A stretch of 64,000 nt of DNA from positions 124,001 through 188,000 of the forward strand of contig NC_012862.1 of NCBI RefSeq assembly GCF_000026945.1, given 5' to 3'. Each line of letters starts with the position of its first letter. Position 1 is the stretch's first letter. The notes below the pieces were generated by a model, which saw nothing but the letters and a program-made list of their open reading frames with translations, was not told the origin of the DNA and did no database searches. The position numbers and the translations under genes were made by a program. Shown in pieces: positions 34,221 to 47,027 of this stretch. The stretch is from Candida dubliniensis CD36. Its lineage: Eukaryota; Ascomycota; Pichiomycetes; Serinales; Debaryomycetaceae.

Positions 34221-36842
34221 ATGATAGATAATGAAGACTTCATCCCGAATTTTCTACAGGATTCCTCATCTGCATCTATAACGCATACATTACGCGTCAA
34301 ACGAAATCGACCAAAAAGTTCTTACTTTGAGGACTTTTCACCAGATGCATCGCAGGAAGATGCAAATGTGGAGAATGCAAATTGTGCTTCCCCCACCTTG
34401 ATGAGAAAAAGTGCATTAAGAAAATCATCCTCGAAAACATTAAACTGCAACACTAATGTCAATTCCAAATCACCATCTCCAGCGTTTGCAAGTACAAACG
34501 CAACATCTGGCACGCCATTGAGAAATCTAACCAATTTCGTTATTCCTTCGTCAGTTAAATCTAAAACAAGACAGCTCACTAATAGTTTGACTCGTTCAAT
34601 GACTGAAGTGGTTTCGAAATCATCACATTCATTTTTCAACAGTTTACATCTTGCAACTTCAACAACATCTTCTTCAGTATCGACTACAACCCCAAAAATA
34701 GAATTCAATTCCATAGCTGCAAACGATGATATCCCCACCAATTATGATTCTGATGAAGAGTTCGAAGATGGGGACACGTTTGATACGATTCACCTTGACT
34801 CTCCAGTGCAACGCAAACCCAGCAATAACAACAATACAAATAATAGTAACAATAACACTAATATACCTACCAAAATTAGACGCTTCCATTCTATGTACCA
34901 AACTGATAAAGAGATTGCATCGTACCAACTCCATGAAGATAATTCATTTTTAAAGTTTACAAATATTGAATATTCTCACCTGGAGAGTGATTTGTTACCC
35001 CGAATCGATGCTCATCAATTGGCGAAAATATTACGTGGAGATCATAATGACCAATTTGACGAATTTATTATTATTGATTGTCGATTTGAGTATGAATTTA
35101 ATGGTGGCCATATCACTAAGGCAATAAATATATCCACCCAGGAGACCCTTCAAGAAAAACTTATTCAGTACCAACAAAAAGATGTGAAGAACACTGAAAG
35201 CAAGAAGCGATTAATAATTTTCCATTGTGAATTTAGTTTGTTTAGAGGACCAATGATGGCCAAACATTTAAGAAAATGTGATCGTATGTGCAACTATGAC
35301 AACTATCCACTTTTAACATACCCCGATATTGCAATTTTGGAAGGGGGTTATAAAACTTTCTATGAAAATTACCCTCAATGGTGTGATCCTCAAGGATATG
35401 TTGAGATGAAGAATTTACGACACAAAAAAATATGTGAATCGAATTTGGATAAAGTTAGAAAAGATAATAAACTAACTAGAGCAAAGTCTTATCAATTTGG
35501 TAATCAACATCATCGTGGCGGTTCTACTGGTGGGCTTTTCAGTAGCTATAACTACAACGTTATGAACTCATCGGATCAACAGTTTTGGGGCAGCTGTACT
35601 TCAAGCACTGCTCATCATAGAAGCTGCAGCAGTAGTTTCATCATTAACAACAAGCATAGTAGTGGTTCATCGTATCACCACAGGTCACATTCGTTTGTGA
35701 CAATCAACAATGAGAAAATCATCAAGCGACAAAGATCAACTCCTCAAGTCAACGACTCACCAACTAGGTCTAACTCATCAACTGCATCTCCTGGTAAACC
35801 CATTCCATTGGCTAATATTCATAGATTAACTCGTGCCAACACCATTTCATCAGACCAGGCATTGTTTAGCAATAAACCAATGTCTTCACCAATGATGTCA
35901 CCACTTGCATCTAGTTTTGAACAATCGTCGATTGGAATGAACTCTTCTGAAATATCTGTCACCACTCAAGATTTTCAACCACCAACCACATCATTTAGAA
36001 ATTCAACCCATAATCTTAGCAATGGTAGTAATCGTCGCCGAAAATCACTTTCGTCGAATTTTTCATCATGTTCAATCAATTCTATTTCGTCATCGGCTGC
36101 CGAATCTGATTATGCGGGTTCGGTTGATTCCGCATTGACAGAACCATATACTTCTTCATCACCATTACTTGACTCGTCGGATTATTTTGATAATGGTGCA
36201 AAGAGACAAAATTTAATTGCAATGCCAATTTCAAAAGGTCAACCATCATTTCAAAGAAAGCATTCATCAAGACTGGGTAGCAATATCCAAGCATCTTTGG
36301 CTAACCCTCCATCTTTGCCACCACCAACAACTGCTTGTTCTTCTTCTACGACTCCTTCTCAATTGTCGCCAACTATTCAACAACAACCATATTTACAATT
36401 TCAATTTCCAAGATCAAGATCCAACAATAAATTATTGGCTACGCCATCAAAATCAACCCATCTGTTTACATCTCCTATAACCAATAACGAAATTGGTACC
36501 AATAACAATTTGCCTATGGTATCACCATTTTTCACTCCCGGCACCGATGCAAGTGCAAGCATAACTGCAAATACATATGATGGATACAATATTTCTACTA
36601 TTAATACCAACTGTCATGGAAACCGAAGTTCAATTATTGATCCAATTAATGATACTCCAGTTGATTTTCTGGTTCCAACCTCGATTTCTACATCATCATC
36701 AAAGCTGATTAGATTCAAGTTGCATAAACGTTCTGGCTCATTGATTAATTCAAGTATCAGCGAGTCACAGGAATTGTATAATGTCACGTCTGATGAGCAT
36801 GGTCTGCAGTATCATGATCAGAAGAATGAAGGACATTACTAA
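34221..36842 (+). CDS. MIH1: Cdc25-type phosphatase Mih1
   Basis: Tyrosine phosphatase that removes the Swe1-added inhibitory phosphate from the cyclin-dependent kinase Cdc28 at G2/M. It has 873 residues. A rhodanese-like Cdc25 domain spans about 255-400. It carries the CDC25 substrate-side wording IIIDCRFEYEFNGGHI and the P-loop HCEFSLFRGP, with the catalytic C336 and R342 of the CX5R motif. This is followed by CDC25-type sequence ILEGGYKTFYENYPQWC. The N-terminal 250 and C-terminal 470 residues are Ser/Asn-rich and look disordered, larger than in S. cerevisiae Mih1. It is convergent with FOX2 (254 bases between stops). Confidence 0.9.
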   Translation: MIDNEDFIPNFLQDSSSASITHTLRVKRNRPKSSYFEDFSPDASQEDANVENANCASPTLMRKSALRKSSSKTLNCNTNVNSKSPSPAFASTNATSGTPLRNLTNFVIPSSVKSKTRQLTNSLTRSMTEVVSKSSHSFFNSLHLATSTTSSSVSTTTPKIEFNSIAANDDIPTNYDSDEEFEDGDTFDTIHLDSPVQRKPSNNNNTNNSNNNTNIPTKIRRFHSMYQTDKEIASYQLHEDNSFLKFTNIEYSHLESDLLPRIDAHQLAKILRGDHNDQFDEFIIIDCRFEYEFNGGHITKAINISTQETLQEKLIQYQQKDVKNTESKKRLIIFHCEFSLFRGPMMAKHLRKCDRMCNYDNYPLLTYPDIAILEGGYKTFYENYPQWCDPQGYVEMKNLRHKKICESNLDKVRKDNKLTRAKSYQFGNQHHRGGSTGGLFSSYNYNVMNSSDQQFWGSCTSSTAHHRSCSSSFIINNKHSSGSSYHHRSHSFVTINNEKIIKRQRSTPQVNDSPTRSNSSTASPGKPIPLANIHRLTRANTISSDQALFSNKPMSSPMMSPLASSFEQSSIGMNSSEISVTTQDFQPPTTSFRNSTHNLSNGSNRRRKSLSSNFSSCSINSISSSAAESDYAGSVDSALTEPYTSSSPLLDSSDYFDNGAKRQNLIAMPISKGQPSFQRKHSSRLGSNIQASLANPPSLPPPTTACSSSTTPSQLSPTIQQQPYLQFQFPRSRSNNKLLATPSKSTHLFTSPITNNEIGTNNNLPMVSPFFTPGTDASASITANTYDGYNISTINTNCHGNRSSIIDPINDTPVDFLVPTSISTSSSKLIRFKLHKRSGSLINSSISESQELYNVTSDEHGLQYHDQKNEGHY

Positions 36843-37096
36843 GCATCATATATATATGTGTGTATATAATACTAATAATTACTTTAATTATAACAATAAT
36901 TAATATTAGTAAGTGTTCACCTCGTATAATACGTATAATTTAATAATAACATAACCAATTTATTATTACTTACAAAAAAAAGCAAGACAAGCTAACATCA
37001 AAACTTCATATACTATGCGTACACATATACTTTAAAAAAAAAAAATAAATAACAACAAAATAAAATAAAATAAAGATAAAATAGCAATTATTGCGT

Positions 37097-39865
<2,769 letters not shown>

Positions 39866-39957
39866 TCAAAGGAATAAAAAAACAAGAGAAGAAAAAGAGA
39901 AAGAAAAATTTCAATTCAATAAATTTCAGATGGAAGTAAGGAAGGGATTAAGATATA

Positions 39958-39965
39958 TATTTATA
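39958..39965 (-). promoter_or_regulatory. TATA box of FOX2
   Basis: Reads TATAAATA on the FOX2 strand, 138 bases before the ATG. Position and consensus fit; use is inferred. Confidence 0.4.
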
Positions 39966-40147
39966 TATTCATATCGTTGTTGTAAAAAAAAAAAGAAATT
40001 GATTAATATTGTAATTTTCTAGTTGTTTTCTGCGGGGGAAAAAAAAAAAAGAATCAAAAAAAAAAAGAGTTATTACTGGAGAAAGTCGTGTGTATAGAGA
40101 TAAAATCGCTTGTGAAGGTTTAAAGGAAATTTTTCATCTTCAACCAA

Positions 40148-40153
40148 CCGAGG
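40148..40153. promoter_or_regulatory. CCTCGG/CCGAGG element, candidate Ctf1/FarA-type site of FOX2
   Basis: CCGAGG (CCTCGG on the other strand), 328 bases upstream of the FOX2 start. This hexamer is the known oleate-response element of Aspergillus FarA/FarB, whose Candida homologue Ctf1 controls beta-oxidation genes. Sequence match is exact; regulation here is inferred. Confidence 0.45.
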
Positions 40154-41578
40154 GATGAAATTGAAATGTTGGTGACAACCACCGAAAAGCTTACAATAGA
40201 GAGATAGAGAAGACAGCAAAAAAAAAAAAAGAAAACCTTACCGACAAGCAAAGCACGTGAGTAAACCACACTAAACAGGTCATGACCCAGTTAATCATTA
40301 TTACACAATATTAACAACTATCAATCAGTGAGAGGATAATAAGACAAGCTTACCTTCAAAGTCTCATTTATAATTTATACTGAAGATACTTATTAGTAAC
40401 ACCAGAAGCAAAACGGATTAATTTGACGACTCCACACTTTATTTTTTTTTTCGTTGGTGGTAGCGGCAATATTGCTCTTATCCTGTCTCTATATTTTTTT
40501 TTTATCCGTTCCCCTTCCTTGTTTAATGGTGAATATATTTTTCTGCTTGTATTTCCTCCTTTGTCTATCTTCCACCCCCCTATAAACGAGAAAACCCATT
40601 CAAGGAAATAATAAGATGCATAATCCGCAAAATTAACTAATTGATCTGTTGACTCAAAACTGTGGGGAGCGTTTGTTGTATTTAATAATCAAAGAATCAA
40701 GGGGTTTTCTCTTGTTGGTTGGTGGTATTTTGTGTTCCCAACAAGCCAGATCTTTATTCATGGTGTTTACAAGCCTATTGCACATATTATTAATAATGCA
40801 AAAAAGTTACACCAAGTTAATTTGATTGGGAATTCATTCCAACCTTAAACCATTGGGATATTATTAGGAACTGTAAAGACCAACTAAAAAGAACAACCGT
40901 TTCTACATCTCTATTATAAAACTTTAACTCACTCAATAGATGGAACCACGTCAAATTGTTAGTTAGTGATTAGTTGATTAACTTTCTTTTGGGGAGTCTT
41001 TCCCCCTTTCTAATGATCCGTTAATGGATGGTTTAGGTGTAATTACAACTGATAATAGACAATAATAGTACCATTTGATGATGACAAGCATGATCATCTA
41101 TGTTAGAAGTATAGTAATCATATAAATTTAAAAGTAGTCACACATTCAATTGATCCTCTTTTTTGCAGTTATTTGATTGCAAATATTATTTGTAGGAAGT
41201 AAAGTTTACTCAGCAGAAAGGGGGAAACACCAAGTACTTCTAATATGTGTTTATCATATCAAAAAAAAAAAAGGAGTAATTATCATTCGAATCTTTCAGT
41301 ATTACATCAAACTTGTCTAGTTGAGAGTCAATATGAAACTACTAAAACCGTAAGAGACCCATTTTAGAACTCTCTAAAATATTATCAACAACTTGAAAAC
41401 TGATTGAATTTCAATTTATTGTCTATACTCAATCAAGTCTATTAAGCAAATGCAAATTATAACACTTTTAAACGTTTGATTGGTGCATTAAAACTTGTGT
41501 GTGTTTTAATTAATTAATTAAATTAGTTTACTCTAACCAGCAAAAAAAGAGCAAAGTAAGAGTTGTTGAAAATAATAA

Positions 41579-41582
<4 letters not shown>

Positions 41583-41612
<30 letters not shown>
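41583..41612. repeat. (GT)15 microsatellite
   Basis: Fifteen uninterrupted GT units, about 330 bases upstream of the GPT2 start. Likely length-polymorphic between strains and alleles. Confidence 0.85.
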
Positions 41613-41613
<1 letters not shown>

Positions 41614-41693
41614 GTTATATAATAATAACAATAGATCTCTCTTTAGTGAATTCTTAATCTTCTTTTATTCTTTTTTTCTATTACACTTTATTT

Positions 41694-41699
41694 CCGAGG
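41694..41699. promoter_or_regulatory. second CCGAGG element, GPT2 side
   Basis: CCGAGG, 243 bases upstream of the GPT2 ATG at 41942. Same hexamer as in the FOX2 half of this shared region. Confidence 0.35.
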
Positions 41700-41941
41700 A
41701 GAATATTCTTAAGTTCACGCCTATTGTTCACACCACTTTTTTTTTTTTCGGTATTTGAGATTCTATACATCCAGTCTCTTTTGACTGACTTTCATCCACA
41801 ACTACTTTTACTCAATCGTTTAAACAAATCACAAAGTATTCATTTTATCATCAATTGAATCTTACAACTTTTGAAAGTTATTCTTTTTTTTTTTTTGTTT
41901 TCATTTCTCTTTCGTTTTTTTGTTACTTACATCAACAACAC

Positions 41942-44260
41942 ATGCCACATCCACCACCATCATCAATATCGTCTTTTGATTTGCATTATGAACGGCCCAA
42001 ATGGTATCGTTTAGCAATTTATGACAGTTTATTATGGCTATTGTCAGTTATCTTTGATTGTTTTTTCAGAGAGATTCGACCAAGAGGAGCATTTAAAATT
42101 CCTCGTGAAGGTCCAGTCATCTTTGTTGCTGCCCCTCATCATAATCAATTTGTGGATCCGGTACTTTTAATGAATCAAATCAAAAAAGAAGCCAATAGGA
42201 GAATTTCATTTTTGATTGCTGCCAAATCTTATAAGTTAAAAGCAGTTGGAACAATGGCCAAATGTCAATTATCAATTCCTGTTGTCCGACCTCAAGATTG
42301 TTTAGTTAAAGGAACTGGGAAAATTTTTGTTGATTTCGATAAAGATCCATTAAGAGTTATTGGTAAAGACACAAAATTCACCAAAGAATGTATGGTTAAA
42401 GGGTTAGTTGCATTACCACAATCATTGGGTGCTTCTGAGATTGTCGAAGTAATCTCCGATACGGAATTAATCATTCGTAAAGAATTTAAATCCCTGGATA
42501 AGGTTAAACTTTTGTTGACCAACGGTACAACTTATAAACGAGCAGACAAAATCGACCAGAAGCAAGTTTATCAAATGGTGTTTGATCATTTGTTAGATGA
42601 TGGTTGTATTGGTATTTTCCCAGAAGGTGGTTCTCATGACCGTCCTGACTTATTACCATTAAAGGCTGGTGTTGCAGTAATGGCACTTGGTGCCATGGAT
42701 AAAAACCCTGGTTGTAACATCAAAATTGTTCCTTGTGGTATGAATTACTTCAATGCTCATAAGTTTAGATCCAGAGCAGTTGTGGAATTTGGTGATCCAA
42801 TTGAAATCCCTAAGGAATTAGTGAAGAAATACGCCAACCCAGAAACTAACCGTGAAGCTGTTAAGGAATTATTGGATACAATCACCACTGGGTTGAAAGC
42901 TGTTACTGTTACTTGTGAAGATTATGAAACTTTGATGTTGATTCAAGCAGTTAGAAGATTATATGCTGGGAATTTTGCCCAACAATTACCCTTGCCATTG
43001 ATTGTGGAAATGAATAGAAGATTGGTCATTGGATACCAACATTTCAAGAATGTCCCTAAAGTTCAAGAAATCAAAGAAAAAGTATTACATTATAATGATT
43101 TTCTCAAAACTTTGTATTTACCAGATCATGATGTCGAAAGTTGTAATGACGAAGCTCATAAAATCACATTGATTCCAATATTTTTCTTTAGAGTTTTCAA
43201 ATTATTCATTTTATTCATATTAGCATTGCCAGGGGCTACCTTATTCTCACCAGTGTTTTTATCGACCAAAATAATTTCTAAAAAGAAAGCCAAAGAAGCA
43301 TTAGCAAATTCAGTTGTCAAAATCCAGGCTAATGATGTTATTGCCACTTGGAAGATTTTAGTTTCAATGGGGATTGCCCCCATAGTTTATTCTTTTTACG
43401 CAAGTGTTGGTACTTATTACTGTTCTACTCATGACTATTTTCTGCATTGGAAATTGTTTTGGGTGTGGATATTTTTGTATAGTTGTGGTGTATTGGTCAC
43501 TTATTCTGCATTACTTACTGGTGAACAAGGTATGGATTTGTTTAAATCCATCCGTCCATTATACTTGTCGATTACTTCTGGGTCATCTATAAAAGAATTG
43601 AAGAAAATGAGACATGAATTGAGTGAGGAAATTACTGAGTTGGTCAATCATTATGGTCCACAATTATTCCCTAATGATTTCAATTTATTAGATTTGCAAA
43701 AATCATTGAATATTAATGGTGATGTGGTGTATGCTGACAGTGATGAAGAAGAAGATTTGAAAACTGAGGAATTGCGTAACCGAAGAATAGCTAAACGTAA
43801 AGCGGAAAAGAAAAAGAAAAAGACACAAGAAAACGAAGATACACAAGAACTTCAAAGTTCTGATATGAAACATTCTTCGTCAATGAGCGATGGTATTTCC
43901 TTGTTGAATTCCGATAATTCATTGACCAATTTACCCATGTTTTCAGATTATATCTTGCACAAAAATGCTAAGAATCCTGATCTACAATTGGACCCACAAT
44001 CTCATTTTGGTTCAAGAGTGAATTCGAATCTCAATTCTGGTGCCAATTCTTCGGTTTCAATTTATGACGACTATAGATTTGCTTCTCAATCAGAACATGG
44101 TACAGCATCACCGGTAAGATATTCAAGACGCCCTCATTTACCCGAAACTCCATCTTCAGATCATATGGAATTGAATTTCTCTTCAAAACCGCAAGGACAA
44201 AAAACGCGTTTGAGAGATAAAATCAAAACTAAACTTCGGGAAAATAGAAAAGATAATTGA
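41942..44260 (+). CDS. GPT2: glycerol-3-phosphate/DHAP acyltransferase (Gpt2/Sct1)
   Basis: ER enzyme for the first acylation in phosphatidic-acid synthesis. I place the start at 41942 (MPHPPPSS), giving 772 residues; the frame is open upstream but only from a TTG and through a poly-Phe stretch. The acyltransferase HX4D motif is H67-D72 (HHNQFVD). The FPEGGSHDRPDLLPLK block begins at F226. There is one hydrophobic segment near 25-42 and several after residue 440, giving two membrane regions. The C-terminal 170 residues are charged and Ser-rich, as in S. cerevisiae Sct1 (759) and Gpt2 (743), where the tail is phosphorylated. Which of the two paralogues it represents is not clear. It is convergent with LIG1. 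Confidence 0.85.
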   Translation: MPHPPPSSISSFDLHYERPKWYRLAIYDSLLWLLSVIFDCFFREIRPRGAFKIPREGPVIFVAAPHHNQFVDPVLLMNQIKKEANRRISFLIAAKSYKLKAVGTMAKCQLSIPVVRPQDCLVKGTGKIFVDFDKDPLRVIGKDTKFTKECMVKGLVALPQSLGASEIVEVISDTELIIRKEFKSLDKVKLLLTNGTTYKRADKIDQKQVYQMVFDHLLDDGCIGIFPEGGSHDRPDLLPLKAGVAVMALGAMDKNPGCNIKIVPCGMNYFNAHKFRSRAVVEFGDPIEIPKELVKKYANPETNREAVKELLDTITTGLKAVTVTCEDYETLMLIQAVRRLYAGNFAQQLPLPLIVEMNRRLVIGYQHFKNVPKVQEIKEKVLHYNDFLKTLYLPDHDVESCNDEAHKITLIPIFFFRVFKLFILFILALPGATLFSPVFLSTKIISKKKAKEALANSVVKIQANDVIATWKILVSMGIAPIVYSFYASVGTYYCSTHDYFLHWKLFWVWIFLYSCGVLVTYSALLTGEQGMDLFKSIRPLYLSITSGSSIKELKKMRHELSEEITELVNHYGPQLFPNDFNLLDLQKSLNINGDVVYADSDEEEDLKTEELRNRRIAKRKAEKKKKKTQENEDTQELQSSDMKHSSSMSDGISLLNSDNSLTNLPMFSDYILHKNAKNPDLQLDPQSHFGSRVNSNLNSGANSSVSIYDDYRFASQSEHGTASPVRYSRRPHLPETPSSDHMELNFSSKPQGQKTRLRDKIKTKLRENRKDN

Positions 44261-44433
44261 GCTTTTAGCTAAATTCAGGTTCTTTGTCTCCTATTACTTT
44301 TTTGACATTGCCCAAATAGTCAAATTCTTTTAATATGTTAATAATAATTGTACATAAACTGATAATAATATATATATGTATATAATTGCATTGCATACTT
44401 AAATCTTCCCCCCTCCCCTCTCCTCCCTTTCAT

Positions 44434-46734
44434 CTAATTATTTAAATGAGCTTGACGTTGGTAAAACTCACATACACGACTCGAACTAGTTGCATCTTCA
44501 ACACCCTTATCATCTCTTACTCGAATAAATCTAGGGAATCTTAATGATACACCTTTTCCAAATTCTTGATGTCCTGTTTTATAAATAGGACTTAAAGATA
44601 AATCTGCTGTTAAAACTTCAAACAACATACTTGGTTCAAACCAAACATCAGGAACAGCATTTGAATTGTTGGTGTCATAAACAAAATAATTCTTCGGGGA
44701 TGCAATTTCTGTTGGATGTAATTTATTGTATAAATTAAGTAAATCCTCATCACTAAACCCGGTACCGATTTTACAGCAAGTTTCAAGATCTCCCGAATCT
44801 TCATTATAAGAAGCCAATAAAAACCCACCATAAGTACCTGTTCTTTTACCTTTCCCATTATAAGCACCAATAACTACCAAGTCTAAAGAATCACCAACAC
44901 CTTCAAGATAATCTTTTTTCAATTTTAACCAATTTCTTGAACGTTTCGATGGTTCGTAAAATGAGTCCAGTCCATTTAACATCTTCACCATCAACCCTTC
45001 ACATGAATCTTTAATTGATTGATCCAAAAACTGTTGTAGCACTTCCAAATTCGAAGATGAATTCGTGGCGGTGGCAAATTGAAATCTATCTTCAATTGGA
45101 GATAAATTTTCTTGCATGATTTTCCTTCTATCTGCTAATGATTTTGGTAAAAGTGACTCATTATTATAATACAATAAATCAAATGCAAATAAACAAATTT
45201 GCACTTTGATATCTTCTTCGTTGACATCTTTCCGTTTTCTAGTAGTTAATTTTTGAAATGGTAAAATCTTATGAGCTTCTCTATCCCATGCAACTGCTTC
45301 ACAATCTAAAATCATAGAAATTGTATTCCCGTCAACTGCAAATTGTTTACCAATGGAGATCAAATCAGGATAAGTTTGAGTCATATCTTCCAAATTTCTT
45401 GAAAATACTTTAACAGAACCATCAGACAATATATGAACTTGAGCTCTAACACCATCGTATTTATATTCACAAGTGAATTCTTCATTTTGGAAACGATCCA
45501 ATACTTCTCCAATGGATTTTGTGGGGTTTGCCAACATTGGTTTCAACGGTATCCCAGGAGTAACAAAACAATGTTCCAAAAGATTGAAAATACCATATTG
45601 ATAGGCTGTTTTCAATACTACTTCATAATTAGGAACACGGGAAAATGCTTCCTTCATAATTTCTTCAGCTTCAGTTAATTTACTTGCATCAATTTTTTTA
45701 TTAGATTTATTTTCATAATTAACAAATGCTTGAGCTAATCCTATGATAATACTTTTTTCTGCCAGTCCAATTCGTAATTTCCCTTGTAATGAACGAATTA
45801 AAAATTTGGCTTCACAACTTTTCATTTGACATGCAGTTAACATCTGTTTGATGATACTAATTTTTTTCGATTGAGATTCTTTGCCAGTTGATTTAGCAAT
45901 CTTTAATGAGTTATCGAAAACAGTATCAACATCAAGTGGAGCAGTTTTAAACATTGTTGGTTGTAAACTCCTTGATTTTTGGGCAATCAATCCTAAATCT
46001 CCAGTAGATTTATAATCAGCTTTGATTTTCGATGTTTCTCTTCCATAACATTCACTAATAGCTTTAATTAAAATGGTTTCACCTAATCCTAATTCCAATC
46101 CTGGTTCATAATCAGGACCAAGTCTATTGATGCATAAATATACAATTCGAATAAGTTTATCAATTGTCAGTTGTTGTAAAACTTCCAAAAAAAATTGTGA
46201 TATAATGGCAATAATTGCTAATCGAGAACTTTCATTTTCAATTGCCTCGAAAACAGATGCTAATTTGGCATACGGAATTTTAACACCCAATTTTTCATTA
46301 CCATGTTTAGCTTGTTCTGATTCACTGAGTTTGATCAATTGTTCGGCTTCATTACGAATATCATTGCCAAACCCATTAATTTTCAATTCTGGTTTAGTTT
46401 CCATCTCGATATCGCCATTACTACTTGACAACTCATCAGATTTTGATTCAATTTTAGCTTTTTTGGATGGGGGTGGCGATTTGGGTGGTGTAGCTTGTCT
46501 TTTCTGTTTAGTTTCACTAGTTGCTTTTTTCGGACTACTATTGTTTGAGGAATTACCAAAGAATCTTGTCAATGTTTGTTGTTTTTTAGGAGATGGTGAA
46601 TCCGAACCAGTGGCAGGAGCAATACCTCCAAAAAACCGAGCTAATGATTGTTGTTTCTTATTTGCCATGACCCTATTTGCTTGTTTTAACTGAACACCAG
46701 TTGGATATCGATGGGATACAAGTCTACTGAACAT
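44434..46734 (-). CDS. CDC9: DNA ligase I (Cdc9-type), with mitochondrial and nuclear starts
   Basis: ATP-dependent DNA ligase that seals Okazaki fragments and repair nicks. The adenylation lysine is in EYKYDGVRAQ (K403 of the nuclear form). Downstream family motifs are LILDCEAVAW-like, CEGLMVK and WLKLKKDYLEG, and the protein ends near EFYQRQAHLNN. Two in-frame ATGs fit dual targeting. The one at 46734 gives 766 residues with an Arg-rich, acid-free leader (MFSRLVSHRYPTG). The one at 46668 gives 744 residues starting MANKKQQSLARFF. S. cerevisiae Cdc9 uses the same trick. The nuclear N-terminus has two PCNA-binding boxes, QQSLARFF and QQTLTRFF. The frame stays open further upstream without an ATG of merit. 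Also called LIG1 in Candida. Confidence 0.95.
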   Translation of the reverse strand: MFSRLVSHRYPTGVQLKQANRVMANKKQQSLARFFGGIAPATGSDSPSPKKQQTLTRFFGNSSNNSSPKKATSETKQKRQATPPKSPPPSKKAKIESKSDELSSSNGDIEMETKPELKINGFGNDIRNEAEQLIKLSESEQAKHGNEKLGVKIPYAKLASVFEAIENESSRLAIIAIISQFFLEVLQQLTIDKLIRIVYLCINRLGPDYEPGLELGLGETILIKAISECYGRETSKIKADYKSTGDLGLIAQKSRSLQPTMFKTAPLDVDTVFDNSLKIAKSTGKESQSKKISIIKQMLTACQMKSCEAKFLIRSLQGKLRIGLAEKSIIIGLAQAFVNYENKSNKKIDASKLTEAEEIMKEAFSRVPNYEVVLKTAYQYGIFNLLEHCFVTPGIPLKPMLANPTKSIGEVLDRFQNEEFTCEYKYDGVRAQVHILSDGSVKVFSRNLEDMTQTYPDLISIGKQFAVDGNTISMILDCEAVAWDREAHKILPFQKLTTRKRKDVNEEDIKVQICLFAFDLLYYNNESLLPKSLADRRKIMQENLSPIEDRFQFATATNSSSNLEVLQQFLDQSIKDSCEGLMVKMLNGLDSFYEPSKRSRNWLKLKKDYLEGVGDSLDLVVIGAYNGKGKRTGTYGGFLLASYNEDSGDLETCCKIGTGFSDEDLLNLYNKLHPTEIASPKNYFVYDTNNSNAVPDVWFEPSMLFEVLTADLSLSPIYKTGHQEFGKGVSLRFPRFIRVRDDKGVEDATSSSRVCEFYQRQAHLNN

Positions 46735-46879
46735 AAAAATGTACAGTAATGAGTTAAGATGTAAATAATTAATAATAAAAAGAAAATCAACTTTCCTTCT
46801 ATTACTGTAAAGAAAAAAAAATGGAAGAAGACAATTTCTGTGTTTAGTAAGGATATATATGTTTGAAAAAAAAAAAGAG

Positions 46880-46885
46880 ACGCGA
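46880..46885. promoter_or_regulatory. possible G1/S (MCB-like) element of the ligase gene
   Basis: ACGCGA, one base off the MCB core ACGCGT, 146 bases upstream of the first ligase ATG. CDC9 is an MBF-regulated S-phase gene in S. cerevisiae. A six-base near-match is weak. Confidence 0.25.
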
Positions 46886-47027
46886 TTTTTACGTGTAAAA
46901 CAATTCAACAAAGTACAACTTCCTTCGAGATGACTCTCTCTTTTGTCACATATTAAAAACCTCAAACAATACTGGTACATTAACACTCTTTGACTATATA
47001 CATGTAGATCATTCCATCAAAACCTAT

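Noticed and set aside
41855..41941. Upstream extension of the GPT2 frame by 29 codons
   Set aside because: Begins with TTG and codes mostly Phe/Ser from a T run; the ATG at 41942 fits the family start.
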